Positions 45,125 through 56,128 are shown, counted from the stretch's first letter. The stretch is 64,000 bases of DNA from Seiridium cupressi (GCA_036674765.1 JARVKI010000065.1:62001-126000), one strand, 5' to 3'. The notes: a model not told the origin generated them from the sequence alone. Numbers and translations are program-made.

Positions 45125-47155
45125 ATGCCCGTCGAGAGCGGTGCTACTCAGAACATGAAGCGTATGCGTCTTGGGACTAAGAGCTGCTCAGAATGCAGGA
45201 GGAGAAAGGTGCGCTGCATCTTTTCCAAGGAGGCCAAATCGTGCACATCATGTCATCTGCACGGTACAATATGCAAGCCCCAAGAGCCAGCAGCTACAGA
45301 GCGAGGGGGTTCGTCTCCTTCACAAGTGGAAGCACAGCTTCAGAAACTGGAATCGCTCCTAGGCCAAGTTTGTGAAGCGACTGGAATATCATTGGACCCC
45401 AGCTCGGTCGAGGCCTCCGTGCTGAAATTGGTAGATCGACTTGCAATAAGTCGACGCTCCGACGCAGCTGATAGTGTGGATGGGTCGAAAGGTATTTATA
45501 ATGTTGATGAGCCGCATCAGATCGAGTATGATCAGACTTTCGCAAATATATCTGGTCTTACAGCACCACTGATGGAATTTATGGGAGAGTCAGGTAGCAT
45601 CTTGCATCAAGATTGCGATGTTACTACGGCAAGCACTACCTCGAAACATCACAATATCCTTAAGATGTACAGAAAAACTATCGAAGAGCTTCTGCCGAGT
45701 TCCTTTGATCTCATGAAGATCCTCGAGTCTACCCAGAAGTTCTGGGCATTATGGCCGCTCCATCCAACACAGCTCAGTCCCTCGAGGAACCTCTCAGTGT
45801 CTGTTGCCACAATCGCAAATTCATTCATCAGAGAATCTATACAGTCAGTTGAGCCGTCGACTATGGCGAAGGCAGTTATATGGTTAGTTCTCTGCATTCA
45901 ACAATTTCCGAGAAACGGGACTAGTAGGATTCTACCAACCCTTCCGTCTACGAGCGAACTTGTATTCTCTTATCTGGAGGTGATCGATGCGCTCTTGGAC
46001 TTGGACAGTCGCAATGAAAATTCAAGAGCGGGCCTAGATTGTCTTCTGTTACAGGCCCAGTGCTATGTGAATATGGGCCGCCCCCGGAGGGCCTTGCTAA
46101 ACGTCCGGCGGGCAATGGATCAGGGAATGTTGCTTGGTCTGCACGAGCCGAGAAATCGTATTGAGGTGGAAGACGAACAAGTTTGGGCAGCTTTATGGGG
46201 CTATGGCTCCCAATTATCTTTGATACTTGGCTTTCCAAACGCGATACCAGGTACATACATCGGCAAGCAGGATTTATCATCCACCGTAACACCAGAGTTC
46301 GCTATCAGGTACCGCATCAACGCGTTGTCTGGGCAAATCAATGAACGGAATCAGAACCATCAGCAATCTTCATATGCCGCTATGCTGAAGCTGGACGAAG
46401 AACTGGACGAAGTGCGCGCGCTGTTTCCTGCCTACTGGTGGAGCTTGGATGCCGCCAACCAGCTGCCCGTGGAAGTATTCCACGCCCGACAAAGCTTGAA
46501 GATGTACTACTTCGAACTGAAACAGCTTGTGCATCTTCCTTATATGCTCAAAGCAATCACTGAGAAGAAGTACGAATATAGCCGAACATCGGTTCTAGAA
46601 GCGCTAGAAGGCATGGTCAGATGCTACGGAGAGCGGAGGCTCCACGCTGACGGAGCATTTGTTATGTGCTTTCTTGTGGACTTCATAGCATTCAGCTCGG
46701 GATTGATATTGGCTGCTGACATGATCTCTCACAAGTCGCTTTGGCCAAGGGAAATCGAAGAGCAGAAGTGGGCGCTCGTGGTGGAACTTGTCTCCGAGTT
46801 GAAACACGCCGCTAGCCTATTGGATCATACAGTTGCCAATCAAGCAGCACAGCTACTGGAGTATCTATATTCCGCTCGTCATGGAGCTTATACCGGTCCA
46901 GAAATCTACGAGGCAACAGTCCCTTATTTCGGAAAGGTACGCATCAGACGACCCCAGCCGCGGAATCCAGCAATACAACAGACCGTACCAGATACAGACT
47001 GCTCAGTTACGTGGGATCCACCGATTACCGTAGTGTTTGAGTCTAACATCTTTGATTTCAGTTCTGTCGCCAATCCTAGTGAGCTGGATGTTGACTGGAC
47101 GTCGATTCTGAACGATCACGTCACATACGACTGGACCGGTGCTTTTGACTTTTAA
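45125..47155 (+). CDS. Zn(II)2Cys6 fungal transcription factor
   Basis: The single-exon frame encodes 676 residues. Residues 21-50 hold the binuclear cluster CSECRRRKVRC..SCTSCHLHGTIC (C-x2-C-x6-C-x9-C-x2-C-x6-C), followed by a short linker and a coiled-coil-like dimerisation segment (QVEAQLQKLESLLGQV). The middle (residues about 180-560) resembles the fungal-specific regulatory region, with ALLNVRRAMDQGMLLGLHEP and DEQVWAALWGYGSQLSLILG. The C-terminus is acidic and aromatic (DWTSILNDHVTYDWTGAFDF), possibly an activation segment. Targets are unknown. Neighbours do not form an obvious co-regulated cluster. Confidence 0.9.
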   Translation: MPVESGATQNMKRMRLGTKSCSECRRRKVRCIFSKEAKSCTSCHLHGTICKPQEPAATERGGSSPSQVEAQLQKLESLLGQVCEATGISLDPSSVEASVLKLVDRLAISRRSDAADSVDGSKGIYNVDEPHQIEYDQTFANISGLTAPLMEFMGESGSILHQDCDVTTASTTSKHHNILKMYRKTIEELLPSSFDLMKILESTQKFWALWPLHPTQLSPSRNLSVSVATIANSFIRESIQSVEPSTMAKAVIWLVLCIQQFPRNGTSRILPTLPSTSELVFSYLEVIDALLDLDSRNENSRAGLDCLLLQAQCYVNMGRPRRALLNVRRAMDQGMLLGLHEPRNRIEVEDEQVWAALWGYGSQLSLILGFPNAIPGTYIGKQDLSSTVTPEFAIRYRINALSGQINERNQNHQQSSYAAMLKLDEELDEVRALFPAYWWSLDAANQLPVEVFHARQSLKMYYFELKQLVHLPYMLKAITEKKYEYSRTSVLEALEGMVRCYGERRLHADGAFVMCFLVDFIAFSSGLILAADMISHKSLWPREIEEQKWALVVELVSELKHAASLLDHTVANQAAQLLEYLYSARHGAYTGPEIYEATVPYFGKVRIRRPQPRNPAIQQTVPDTDCSVTWDPPITVVFESNIFDFSSVANPSELDVDWTSILNDHVTYDWTGAFDF

Positions 47156-47399
47156 AACAAGCCGTTTCACTCATTTTTATGGACATTCAAGAATACTCGC
47201 TGGTGGTCGAGGGTAGGCAGCTCATTGGGGACGTCTATCGCTCATTAGTGGAAACGATCTATAAGCCTCGCACCTGAAGCGGATTCAGTGGACCCACAAG
47301 TGTTTTGTCTGAGCTTATGCACGTCTAGACGCTCTTGATTATCCCTGGTTTTCATACTGAGCAGAGAGTTCTTCGGATTCCTTCAATCTCTTGACGCCG
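47156..47399. other. Short intergenic 3' of the transcription factor
   Basis: No gene seen. The truncated oxidoreductase remnant begins at about 47400 on the opposite strand. Confidence 0.4.
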
Positions 47400-47946
47400 T
47401 CATGGAGTCGCGGCCAGTCCCTGTCCTCTGATAATTGGCCCTGGGAGGAGATTTCCGAACGCTTGAATATTACTACTGGGTATTTGCACAATACGATCCG
47501 AATCCAATACTTCCTTGAGCCTGACAATGACGGGGGCAACTCGCCCTTGGAGGTCTATGATGCTATTGGGTATCAGCCGATCTCTGGTAAGCCCATACCG
47601 CGCTGGAGGTTCTCGGACAGGGGCCATCCCACATAGACTGCCTTCCCTGCCTTGACGGAAGGCTCGATACCGGAGAAATGGACATCAACTCGACTGTTGC
47701 ATACAACCAGGTCGATGTGCGGATCTTCAGCCAGCAGCGTGGAATCTCCGTAGGTTCCGACGGATTTTGGGAGGTCGAAGTGTTGTTTTGCCGCCTCGGC
47801 GGCGACTTCACTCGAGTTGAGAGGTGCAACATTCTCACAGTGAGATATTCCCTTTGGGAGAGGAGATAGGATAGATGGCCTTGGGCTGCCCATGATAATT
47901 TTGCCGCGGAGGAGAGGCCAATAAGGGCAACTCGTACTGTGGCCAT
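47400..47946 (-). pseudogene. Gfo/Idh/MocA (Gal80-like) oxidoreductase, truncated remnant
   Basis: From ATG 47946 the frame reads VRVALIGLSSAAKLSWAAQG and HLSYLLS, the N-terminal NAD(P)-binding strand of this family. About 30 codons in, the family sequence moves to another frame (VAPLNSSEVAAEAAKQHF, HIDLVVCNSRVDVHFSGIEP, KAGKAVYVGWPLSENL). It shifts again after ENLQ (SIIDLQGRVAPVIVRLKEVL) and is then lost. Normal members are 360-400 residues; here about 180 survive and the C-terminal substrate domain is missing. At least two single-base indels plus truncation make it a pseudogene. It lies just 3' of and opposite to the Zn2Cys6 gene. Confidence 0.8.
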
Positions 47947-49078
47947 GTTGGCAAGGATCAGTATGAATACTTGTGAGGAAGGTGAAACACCACAGACCTT
48001 GAGTCAGTCGTCTTGTCTCAGATCAGCCAACGAAGAAATCTCGGTTGTGGGAATGGTTACGATATCTCATCACTATTAAGCAGTAGTCCGTTCATGTGGA
48101 TTTATGTCTATTATCCTTCTACCATTCCAATCCCTCAGAAATGTACCATGAGTATTCATTACTTAGCGGACGGACATCGCAAAGCTATTTCATTACACGC
48201 GCTGTCCCTCGGGCGTTACTACATGACCACAACACAGTATCGATGAGTAGTATTGCTTATGTGGACCCTGCCTATTTTAGTAGATGGTCCCCAAAATCTA
48301 ATCTTGAACTTAGACAGCCTCAGCTTGATTTCATTAGACAGAATTGTCCGAGCCACTATTTTTGCTTCTTCATTTTGCAATCAACCAATTGGAAAAAAGA
48401 TCTTCCTTATGGATGATTTTACCTGCGAATCGTGGCAAATGAAATGGTAGAACAAGGCTCCAAGTCGGCAATTTGTGTCTGACCACTTCTGCGTGGTAAT
48501 ACCGTCAAGCACTCTATCGATCTCCGCTAATATGTATGTATGTATGCTCAGCCCAAGAAAATGCATCAACCTCTAGCTCCTGGTTGAAATGTGATTATAC
48601 TCACAGCTGCTTGTTGTTAGGCACAAAGATGAAAGCGATATTTCGGTGTTGTCTTCCCTCCAAATTAAGATTTTCTCGACTAAGCATCTGTTATATCGAC
48701 GATTTTAGTGATGGAATCAAGATCGTGACATTATATCGCCTGTGACAGAAAATATTGGTCTAGCAATGCTGACCTGAAAATTCTCCAAGGTACTGAGCAA
48801 TGGTGCACATTACTGGCCATTTAGACCTACTTCATGCTGAAGGAGGGAATGTTCAAGTTCTCGAAATAGGTGGCATAGGCTCTGATAGTGAAGTGGTTAT
48901 ACGCGCCTGACAACAGTAATGTTCCCACGTGGAATATCATTAAGAATTAAAGAATTGAGTGGTGTTATTCTACGCTAGTCGCACAATGTAGAACTTATCG
49001 CGCGTGGTGAACAAGCTAGCTGATGGCATAGCGCCAGTTGCCTACTTTCTACCTCGTCTGGTGTATGATGCGACCTTC
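47947..49078. other. AT-rich intergenic stretch
   Basis: 1.1 kb of AT-rich sequence with short frames on both strands but no recognisable domain. It lies 3' of the carbonic anhydrase gene and may be degraded repeat or gene sequence. Confidence 0.45.
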
Positions 49079-49892
49079 TCAAGCTACCCTTCTGATCTTA
49101 CCTGTCTTGATATCATACACTGCCCCGACGGTATTCTCAGCTAACTCCCTTTTGATAAAAGGACTAGCCTTGATGAAGTTCACGGACTTCCGGGCACGCT
49201 CTTCAACACTTGCGAGGTTGCTAGGGATGAAGTGTAAGTCGTATTGTCTTTAGTGGAGTGCCGATGACCTACTTCTGGAAAGTACCAAAACTAAGGTTGT
49301 CGATTTGCTCAACATGATCCGGTGCTACTGTCTTAATACCCTCTCGAATTGCTTCGTCGGTTGTGTAAGTCACGCCACAATCTGCACAATATCAGTAGTG
49401 GGACATACATGGTGGCTATCACATCGCTCACCGTTATGTTGGATGATTAAGAGTTCCTCGATGTCAGGGCGGACGTGGCTCAACAAGAGGATGTCGGCCA
49501 TGCTCCGTGGCACATCACAGCCGGCGTTCCTAATCACTATCGCTTCTGAATGCGGCACTGGATCAGCTACAACGCAATCGCGAGCCTCGAAAGTCATGTA
49601 TTACCTCCTGGCTTCAGTCCTAATGCAGCCTCGGGATTTACCCTGGCATCACAACATGCAACTGATGAAAATGTTTAATCAAGGTCCTTAAGTGGCTCGG
49701 CTCAGTATTACTCACGAACAATCACACGAGGCTTTTGTGCTTCTGGTGGAAATTCAGGAATGAAGGGCATTGGCGTATGCGTCTTAGCATACTGCCTGAA
49801 ATCGAATGAGTTGAGCTAGTCATGGATCTCAGTACATTTACCTACGCATTTCGCTTTAGTAGTTGTGGGATGATGCGAGGTGAAGCCATCAT
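49079..49892 (-). CDS. Beta-class carbonic anhydrase, six exons
   Basis: Exons 49892-49846, 49795-49716, 49661-49605, 49545-49432, 49381-49273 and 49220-49079 are split by five introns of 50-59 nt with GT..AG ends and total 549 nt (182 residues). Spliced, the protein reads VIVLACCDARVNPEAALGLKP, EAIVIRNAGCDV, DIEELLIIQHNDCGVTYTTD and ends TVGAVYDIKTGKIRRVA. The zinc site of beta carbonic anhydrases is complete: C-x-D-x-R (CCDAR) and H-x2-C (HNDC). The enzyme interconverts CO2 and bicarbonate. This short subtype is seen in bacteria and fungi. The short N-terminus (MMASPRIIPQLLKRN) could be a weak mitochondrial presequence. Because the exons are tiny, ORF scans show only a fragment, and on a misleading frame. 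Confidence 0.9.
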
Positions 49893-50049
49893 ATCTACTC
49901 GTCGTAAGAATTTGAAGCCAAGAAACGTGAATAATTGCAATTTTCATGTCAAGACAGAACAGGCAATGTGTCCTCTTAAATACTGGTTCTTGTGACTTTA
50001 TAGGACAGTGATGATGTCGATAGGTATTGGTCTGTAGGTCAGTTGTCCT

Positions 50050-50432
50050 TTAGTCACCATCTATCCATTGCTTACCAGCATCCCTACCCTCGCGGGTAAT
50101 ACGGACTTGAAATCTTTCCAGCCAGCAAGTTGTGATTTGTCTACCAATACGATCGTAGACACGTAATTCCGTCGGTGATACTGGTGCAAGTAAGCGTACA
50201 AAATGCCCAGGCTCTGCATGACGCCGAGTCATACCCGTATCCCATAGTCTGACCACTCGGACAGAAGCTGGTGAGGGATTTCCAGGACTAGTCAACCCGT
50301 GATTGCAAATTTCATCGAGATAGTCACTCGACTCCCCAGTTCTCGTTGCTTGAATATGACATATTTGAACGCCGTTCCCTCCGAATGCTTCACACGGTCA
50401 CCAAGTTTGCCCCAAGTAGGAAATTGTAGTTT
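50050..50432 (-). pseudogene. Possible gene remnant, two coding-like frames
   Basis: From 50432 to about 50295 one minus-strand frame reads TWGKLGDRVKHSEGTAFKYV and RVTISMKFAITG, then TGA. The next frame, overlapping by one base, continues with ASVRVVRLWDTGMTRRHAEP and WLERFQVRITREGRDAGK to a stop at 50050. Both look like real protein rather than noise, but no family is recognised and the upstream end is not found. It may be a frameshifted remnant or exons with unseen splicing. Confidence 0.35.
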
Positions 50433-50489
50433 CTATTCATGCTGTAGTGGCGAAATTATATCTTGCCGTAAAGATGACGATTTGCTGTT

Positions 50490-51686
50490 TCAACAGTCTC
50501 CTCCCCATCCCACCTGCCGATTCACCTCGTTCATCGCACTCATACCTGCTCTGAAGAATCCAACGGCACTATCCACTGTAGCATTACCCGACTCAAAACT
50601 TGGATCAGGCTCTTGTGCCCTTCGCAAGTCTGCTTGATCCAGCACCTTTTGACGCTTTTCAAGGACAGCTCTCATAATAGCTCGCGCCCACATATTGTAC
50701 CATTGATCCTCACTGATGCTCACATATTCACGGTTACTACCATCTGCCATTCGTGAAAAGGGCCACTCGGCTACTGCGACTTCCCATCGCTTGGTGCGGA
50801 AGAACAGGTATGGCCAGGAGAAGATGAAGAGCAAAGTAATGGCGAAGAGGAAGCGCAGCCAAGATATCATGCGCCAGCGATTTATCCGTGCATCGTTGTA
50901 AATCTCAACCGATGCATCTTTGGTGTCGAGTGAGATTTCCAAGTGGCCCCTATAATTGGTGCTTCTGACTAGGCTGTGAAGTTCTTGCTTGATCTTTGGA
51001 AAGTCAAAGCCGGTCATTTGGCGCTGCAGAGTGAAGGTCTTGAGGCCGGCATGGCTGGCACAGAAACGGTGACACCATTCCTCAAGCGTTGGCTTTGGGC
51101 CTCCGCCAACTTCTAGATCTTGCTTCGAGCCCGGAGCGCGCTTCTTCAGGACTGTGCCGCGGCGCACGTTCTCCCCGTTGTCGGCAGTACGGAGCTGTGT
51201 CCAGGACTTGCCGTATTGCGCGTTCGAGTAAAGATACGGCGTCAATTCAATTGAGACATAGAAGTCTGTCACCGTGACGTTCTCGGTCTTACCGTCGCTC
51301 TTCTTCTTGCTAGCCTGGTGTGTCCCTATGATCTTGATATATGGCCTTGGCGGCTTCGTAGCCAAGAAGCGGATGTGCTTCTCTAACTCGGGCGGCGACT
51401 CGAGGCGGCTGTCGATGTAGAACTCGGCGCCAGTGTTGGCATCCTTGAGATATGTCGAGTACTGGGATGATTGAGGATGAGTGGGAATCGCAACCGGGGG
51501 CGCAGCTGAAGATGACGATGCGAGAGCATCGCTGTAGACCGGAGGAAGCTCATCGAGTGCGTCAACATTCAGCTCGGGGGCGTCCTCGTCGTGATAAGGC
51601 AGGAAACCCTCGTTGTCGCCCGGGTTCGTGTGCAGCGAGACGGCGTCGGCGGCTGGGCCGTCCGATTTAGCGTTTAGCTTGCCCAT
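50490..51686 (-). CDS. Conserved fungal membrane protein of unknown function
   Basis: The single-exon frame encodes 398 residues. The N-terminal 85 residues are acidic and Pro/Ser-rich (DELPPVYSD resembles a PPxY-type motif). A conserved globular part follows: FYIDSRLESPPELEKHIRFL, PRPYIKIIGTH, VTVTDFYVSIELTPYL, EEWCHRFCASHAGLKTF, and LVRSTNYRGHLEISL. One long hydrophobic segment (WLRFLFAITLLFIFSWPYLFF) near residue 285 is followed by a Trp-rich amphipathic part (SISEDQWYNMWARAIMRAVL). Proteins of this layout are found across ascomycetes, sometimes mislabelled ABC transporter. There is no Walker motif here. Function unknown. The PPVY suggests a possible Nedd4/Rsp5-type ligase contact, which is inference. 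Confidence 0.82.
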   Translation of the reverse strand: MGKLNAKSDGPAADAVSLHTNPGDNEGFLPYHDEDAPELNVDALDELPPVYSDALASSSSAAPPVAIPTHPQSSQYSTYLKDANTGAEFYIDSRLESPPELEKHIRFLATKPPRPYIKIIGTHQASKKKSDGKTENVTVTDFYVSIELTPYLYSNAQYGKSWTQLRTADNGENVRRGTVLKKRAPGSKQDLEVGGGPKPTLEEWCHRFCASHAGLKTFTLQRQMTGFDFPKIKQELHSLVRSTNYRGHLEISLDTKDASVEIYNDARINRWRMISWLRFLFAITLLFIFSWPYLFFRTKRWEVAVAEWPFSRMADGSNREYVSISEDQWYNMWARAIMRAVLEKRQKVLDQADLRRAQEPDPSFESGNATVDSAVGFFRAGMSAMNEVNRQVGWGGDC

Positions 51687-53019
51687 GTGGCTGTCAGGAG
51701 ATGGAAACGCAACCTCGTTAGAGGCACCCTGAACGGGTGGACGATGGATTTATAGAGATGGCGTGGATTGAAAATCTTCGCTCTGAGAGAATGAATTGGA
51801 TAAAGAGGCAGTTACTAATTATAGGATAGCTGATGCTTAAAGGGCCACGAGTCCCTCAGTTCGCAGGCAGCAGCGGTTTTCAGCTGTGGGGCAGCACTCG
51901 ACTTCTCTCCATTCCATGAATGTTAGCGACTAAGACCATATTTCTACATTGTACCGTAGTAGCCTTGTTGCGCAAGAAAAAAAAGAGAGGGAGTACTGCG
52001 AGCTCCACAGGATAGCGCTAATATGATCCGAACCTACATTGTGACACTGTACTTGACCTTTCCGTTACAAGTAAGCACGATAACCATCTGCGCATCGTCT
52101 GACTTGAAACTATTATGGGTCGAGTTCCCCAATCGTGCTCTCATCATCCAACTGCCCCAACCCATGGAGCGTTCGACTCCAAAGGATGATTCGGTTCTTT
52201 TCAATAAAGCAATCATCTGACAGTCAGATCGCAACTATTATCTGTCCTTGGTGGTAACATCTTGCTGCACGACATAGACAATTAGGCAGCGGCGGCCAGA
52301 CCACGCAACAGAAGGGGTTTAGCTGATGCATTGGTCAAGAGCTTCCGCGAATGGATCCTGCTTTACATATCTTAAGCTTAAATAAGAGCCTCAAGACTCC
52401 GCCAATAGCCGAAGTCAAACTATTGGTGGGTAATCATCTTGAAATGTTTCTTCTCCAGGGACCTGCGTCCTGTATAATTGACTGCCAAAACCAGGGGCTT
52501 TTCGCATGCGCCCAGCCGACTGTCCAGGCAATGTCCATGTGATACTGAATACCATCATCTCTAGAACACGCAGACTGTAGCATTTCCAGCCAGGATGGGT
52601 TGCTGCTGCCATATAACCGAGATCCCCCTTTGGTCTTATCGCTTGTCTGCCTCATCTCTTCTGCGCGCAATTCGCAGCCACTCCGTACTAAACCCCAGGC
52701 GTTCGCAGTCTTAGCACGGGTGAGGAACCGAAATATTGGAACTCTGATTCTAGTGTCAAACCTAATAATAACGATCTTGAACGCCACTCTGTAAACTGAA
52801 AGACAACCATCTATCACTGGTGGAAAATCAGCATCTTGGTGGTTATGACCGTGATCCGAAACATCACGATGTCTTCAAGTGTTGAGTATTATACGCTGCT
52901 GGTGAATATAAAAGACCACGCTTCGTTGCCGCTTTTTCTTAAAGAACAGGCTGCTGTTCCACCAGGATTATAGCTTAGGCTCGATTGTTTGACTTTCAGA
53001 CACTGTCAAGGTCGACATA
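51687..53019. other. Intergenic stretch, no gene supported
   Basis: The first few hundred bases are the promoter of the membrane protein gene. Overlapping frames at 52351-52817 on both strands show no domain. AT content rises toward 53 kb. Confidence 0.4.
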
Positions 53020-53796
53020 ATGCGTCGTTACAGCATCTTGCCCTTGTGCCAGCTGTTTTGGCTTGTACAAATTCAGAGTATCCGCAAACTTGGCGACGGC
53101 TTCAGCTTTTTGCGCAACTTTCACTCAGTCGACTGGCACTGCTACCGCTGCTCTACCAGCTTGGGCAACATACTGCTCAAGCAAGCCAAGCGCCATTTCA
53201 AAGGAGTGCACATGGTACGTATAAAGCCCTGTCACGTTCAGAATTTCTCTGGAACATTTCACAATCAAACAACGGGCTAACAATTTATAGTAAGTACCAT
53301 CCGTCTGTAGTCCAGCCCTGAATGGTCGAAAGATAGTGGCTTTTGCCGAATTTCGAATCCATGAATAGAGATGGGGAAAGTTTGAACGGAAACGAATATA
53401 AGGCCTGCCAAAGAATTACAAGAATATCAACAAACTAATATAATTCGCGATTCAGGCGCTTTCTCCGGTAAGATCACTGCTAAGACTATTCTGAATAAGC
53501 CCCTGACACCAAAGTATGGGGCCGTGACTAGTACCACTAAGGCAACAACTACAGCTACTACTACTGCTACCACCCTTACGACGGTGATATCGATTTCAAC
53601 TGGACCAGCGACCACTGCAACTGGACCCTGTTCATCGCCCAACTATTCCCTTGTTGGATACGGTGCTGGAACGACTGGTGGTGGCAGTGGTAGTGGTACC
53701 ACGGTCACTTCTTGTTCTGCCTTGGAGACTACCATCGACGCTGCCGGCGTTATCAAGATTTCTGGTATTCTTGACGGATGCAGTCCTGTCTATTAG
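53020..53796 (+). pseudogene. Secreted Thr-rich, pectate-lyase-like (PL1) N-terminal fragment, broken
   Basis: A secretory start and a Cys/Ser/Thr-rich segment typical of fungal extracellular enzymes can be read across frames (LALVPAVLACTNSEYPQT, then one base off, ATASAFCATFTQSTGTATAA and CSSKPSAISKECTC). A donor GTACGT and later a Thr-rich linker (TTKATTTATTTATTLTT) follow, then CSALETTIDAAGVIKISGIL and DGCSPVY before a stop at 53796. The last segment is the start of the parallel beta-helix in pectin/pectate lyase-like proteins. About 250 residues of catalytic helix are missing. It is a frameshifted and truncated remnant. The PL1 call rests on one short motif. Confidence 0.5.
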
Positions 53797-54212
53797 GTGT
53801 AATAGGATTAGCTCCACCCCCGCTTGTTTCCCGATACGTCAAGGAGATCAAGTCCTGGAAACTTTTGACTTATCAGTCAGCAGTACACTGACGGGCTGCC
53901 AAGCTTTTCACCGTATGGCCATCCATAGAACTGGCACCGGACGCTTCTCAAGCTATGCTTAAACCAGCACCATGCATTTTATTGTGGAAAAACGCTGTGA
54001 TTAATGCCACGTTGCACAGGCACATCTTGCCATAAGCCAGTTTTGAGGATGGGGATCTTTGTTACGTGCTGCTTACTTGCCAGATCTTATAAAGTGGCTA
54101 CTCAACAATTAGGGTTGGAGACTGGAAATCTACAGTTACTAGTATTGTTTATAGCTCTTGAAGTTAACCTTATACGCAATCAGCTCTCGCAGCAATATAC
54201 TGATACAAAGAT
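53797..54212. other. Intergenic, AT-rich
   Basis: No gene seen. Probably the rest of the lyase remnant, unrecognisable, and the upstream region of the FAD oxidoreductase. Confidence 0.4.
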
Positions 54213-56128
54213 ATGTCAGCTATAGTGCCCAAGTCACTACCAGGTAATGCCAGACTTCTACGAGATGCTGGTCTTGGACATCGAATCTTGGTTCCTAGCG
54301 ATGCGGACTACGGTGCTCGCGTGGATTCATACTGGTCTAGCAGCGCGAAGCTCAAGCCTGACTGCATTCTCCACCCAAAGACTGCCGAGGAAGTTGCAAA
54401 GGCAATCAAACCTCTGGCAGCGGCCAACGAGCGCTTTGCCATTCGCAGCGGCGGGCATACCAATTGGGCGGGATCCAACAACATTGAGAGCGGCATCACC
54501 ATCGACCTCAGCGCCCTCAATGCGACGATTTTCTCGCCTGATCTGAAGACCGCCACGATCGGCCCTGGTGCGCGGTGGAGGGATGTTTATGCCGAGTTGC
54601 GTAACCATCATCTTTGTGGTTGCCGGTGGCCGAGAGGGGAATGTTGGAGTCGCCGGGCTCTTGCTGGGGGGCGGTCTTACTTTCTTCACAGGTAGACATG
54701 GTTTCGCATGCGACAATGTCATCGCTTACGAGGTCGTGCTCGCTGATGGACGCATCATCACGGCCGACGCGCAGTCGCATGCAGACCTATTCCGTTCTTT
54801 GAAGGGCGGCTCCAGCAATTTTGGTATCGTCACTAATTTTACCATGAAGACCATCGCCTGCGATCGCGTCTGGGGTGGCATGACCTTCTACCCAAATCAA
54901 GTTATACCGCAAGCCATTGAGGCCTTGTGCGCCTTTGCTGGCAATGTCAGGAACGACCCCGACAGTAACCTTGTCACAATGTTGTAAGTCACAAAAAGAC
55001 GCTGAGATTTGTCTTATTGTCTTTGGTGATCTTTATATTATTAGACTCGATGTTTTGATTCGACTTGTTTGGAACACAACGTGGGAAATAGACTCGCCCA
55101 TCATCAAAGAAACCCTTTCCCCCCCCCGAGTAACAGAAACAAGCTAATATGTCATATTGTTTAGTACACATATGCCCGACTTCAAGGATATCGTGGTAGC
55201 TACTTTGTTTAATCAAGTCGGCGGTGCGTGAGAACTTGAATCCCTTCTTACCTTCTGGCGTGTTTATTTGAGGTAAAACCGTTGTCTTCAGAGCCAAGAC
55301 CTTTAAGGTTCCGATGCGGAACTCCCATGGCCAGTTTCTATAAGTCGTTACTAACTCATATCTGATGTAAGGTGTTGAGGCAGCACCGGCCTATAACTAG
55401 TGGCAACAAATCCCTCAAATCCTTAACACAATCAAGATGACTTCAGTGTCTGAAATGGCATACGAATACAATATTCCTTCAAATTATCAGTATGCTTAAT
55501 TGACTCTGAGCTTGGCTCATACACTAAGGCCGACTGACTCTCTTATTAGTACCACCTGGTTTACTGCTTCTTTCAGGAATGATACGCGCATTGTGGTCAA
55601 AGCATCTGAACTGCATGACCAACTCGTGGAAGAGCTTAAGGAGACTGTGCCGGATGGGAACTTCATCAAGCAATGTCTCTTCCAGCCGCTCCCCACTCTA
55701 TTTGCTGAAAACTCCAGCAGTGCTGGCGGCAACATCATGGGCGTGGAGCAACACAGCCACGACGGTCTCATCTTCCTGGCAACAGCCATCCTCAGTACTG
55801 TAGACCACGAGGCCTTGGCGTGTCCAAAAGTGAAGTTGTGGGTGGAAACTGTGAAGAAGTATGCGGCTACCATTGATGGTGGCAACCTTGAATGGACTTG
55901 TGAGTCTTTCGCACCGACTTGCCTTATTTTCATCCCATCGATATAACATTGTTCTAAACTCATCTTTTAGATTTGAACTATGCCGATAAGAGCCAAGACC
56001 CCCTACGAAGTTATGGCGAAGAGAATGTGAGGATGATGAAAACTGCTTCGGCGAACTATGATCCACAGCGGGTCTTCCAGAAGCTCTGTCCGGGCGGCTT
56101 CAAGATCTCGAGTGTAGAGCTTGAGTGA
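54213..56128 (+). pseudogene. BBE-like FAD-linked oxidoreductase, broken
   Basis: Starts MSAIVPKSLPGNARLLRDAG. DCILHPKTAEEVAKAIK, FAIRSGGHTNWAGSNN (His that would bind FAD covalently) and ATIGPGARWRDVYAELR form the PCMH FAD domain. After AELR one extra base (CTTTGTGG near 54615) moves the family sequence VVAGGREGNVGVAGLLLGGG to another frame. GFACDNVIAYEVVLADGRI and SSNFGIVTNF follow. An unusually long apparent intron (54984-55164) contains a run of nine C. TAG at 55398-55400 interrupts VEAAPAYN/WQQIPQIL. The BBE C-terminal block is intact (YLNYADKSQDPLRSYG, NYDPQRVFQKLCPGGFKI) through a 71-nt intron (55900-55970). Such enzymes oxidise alcohols or amines in secondary metabolism. Probably inactive here. 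Confidence 0.82.
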
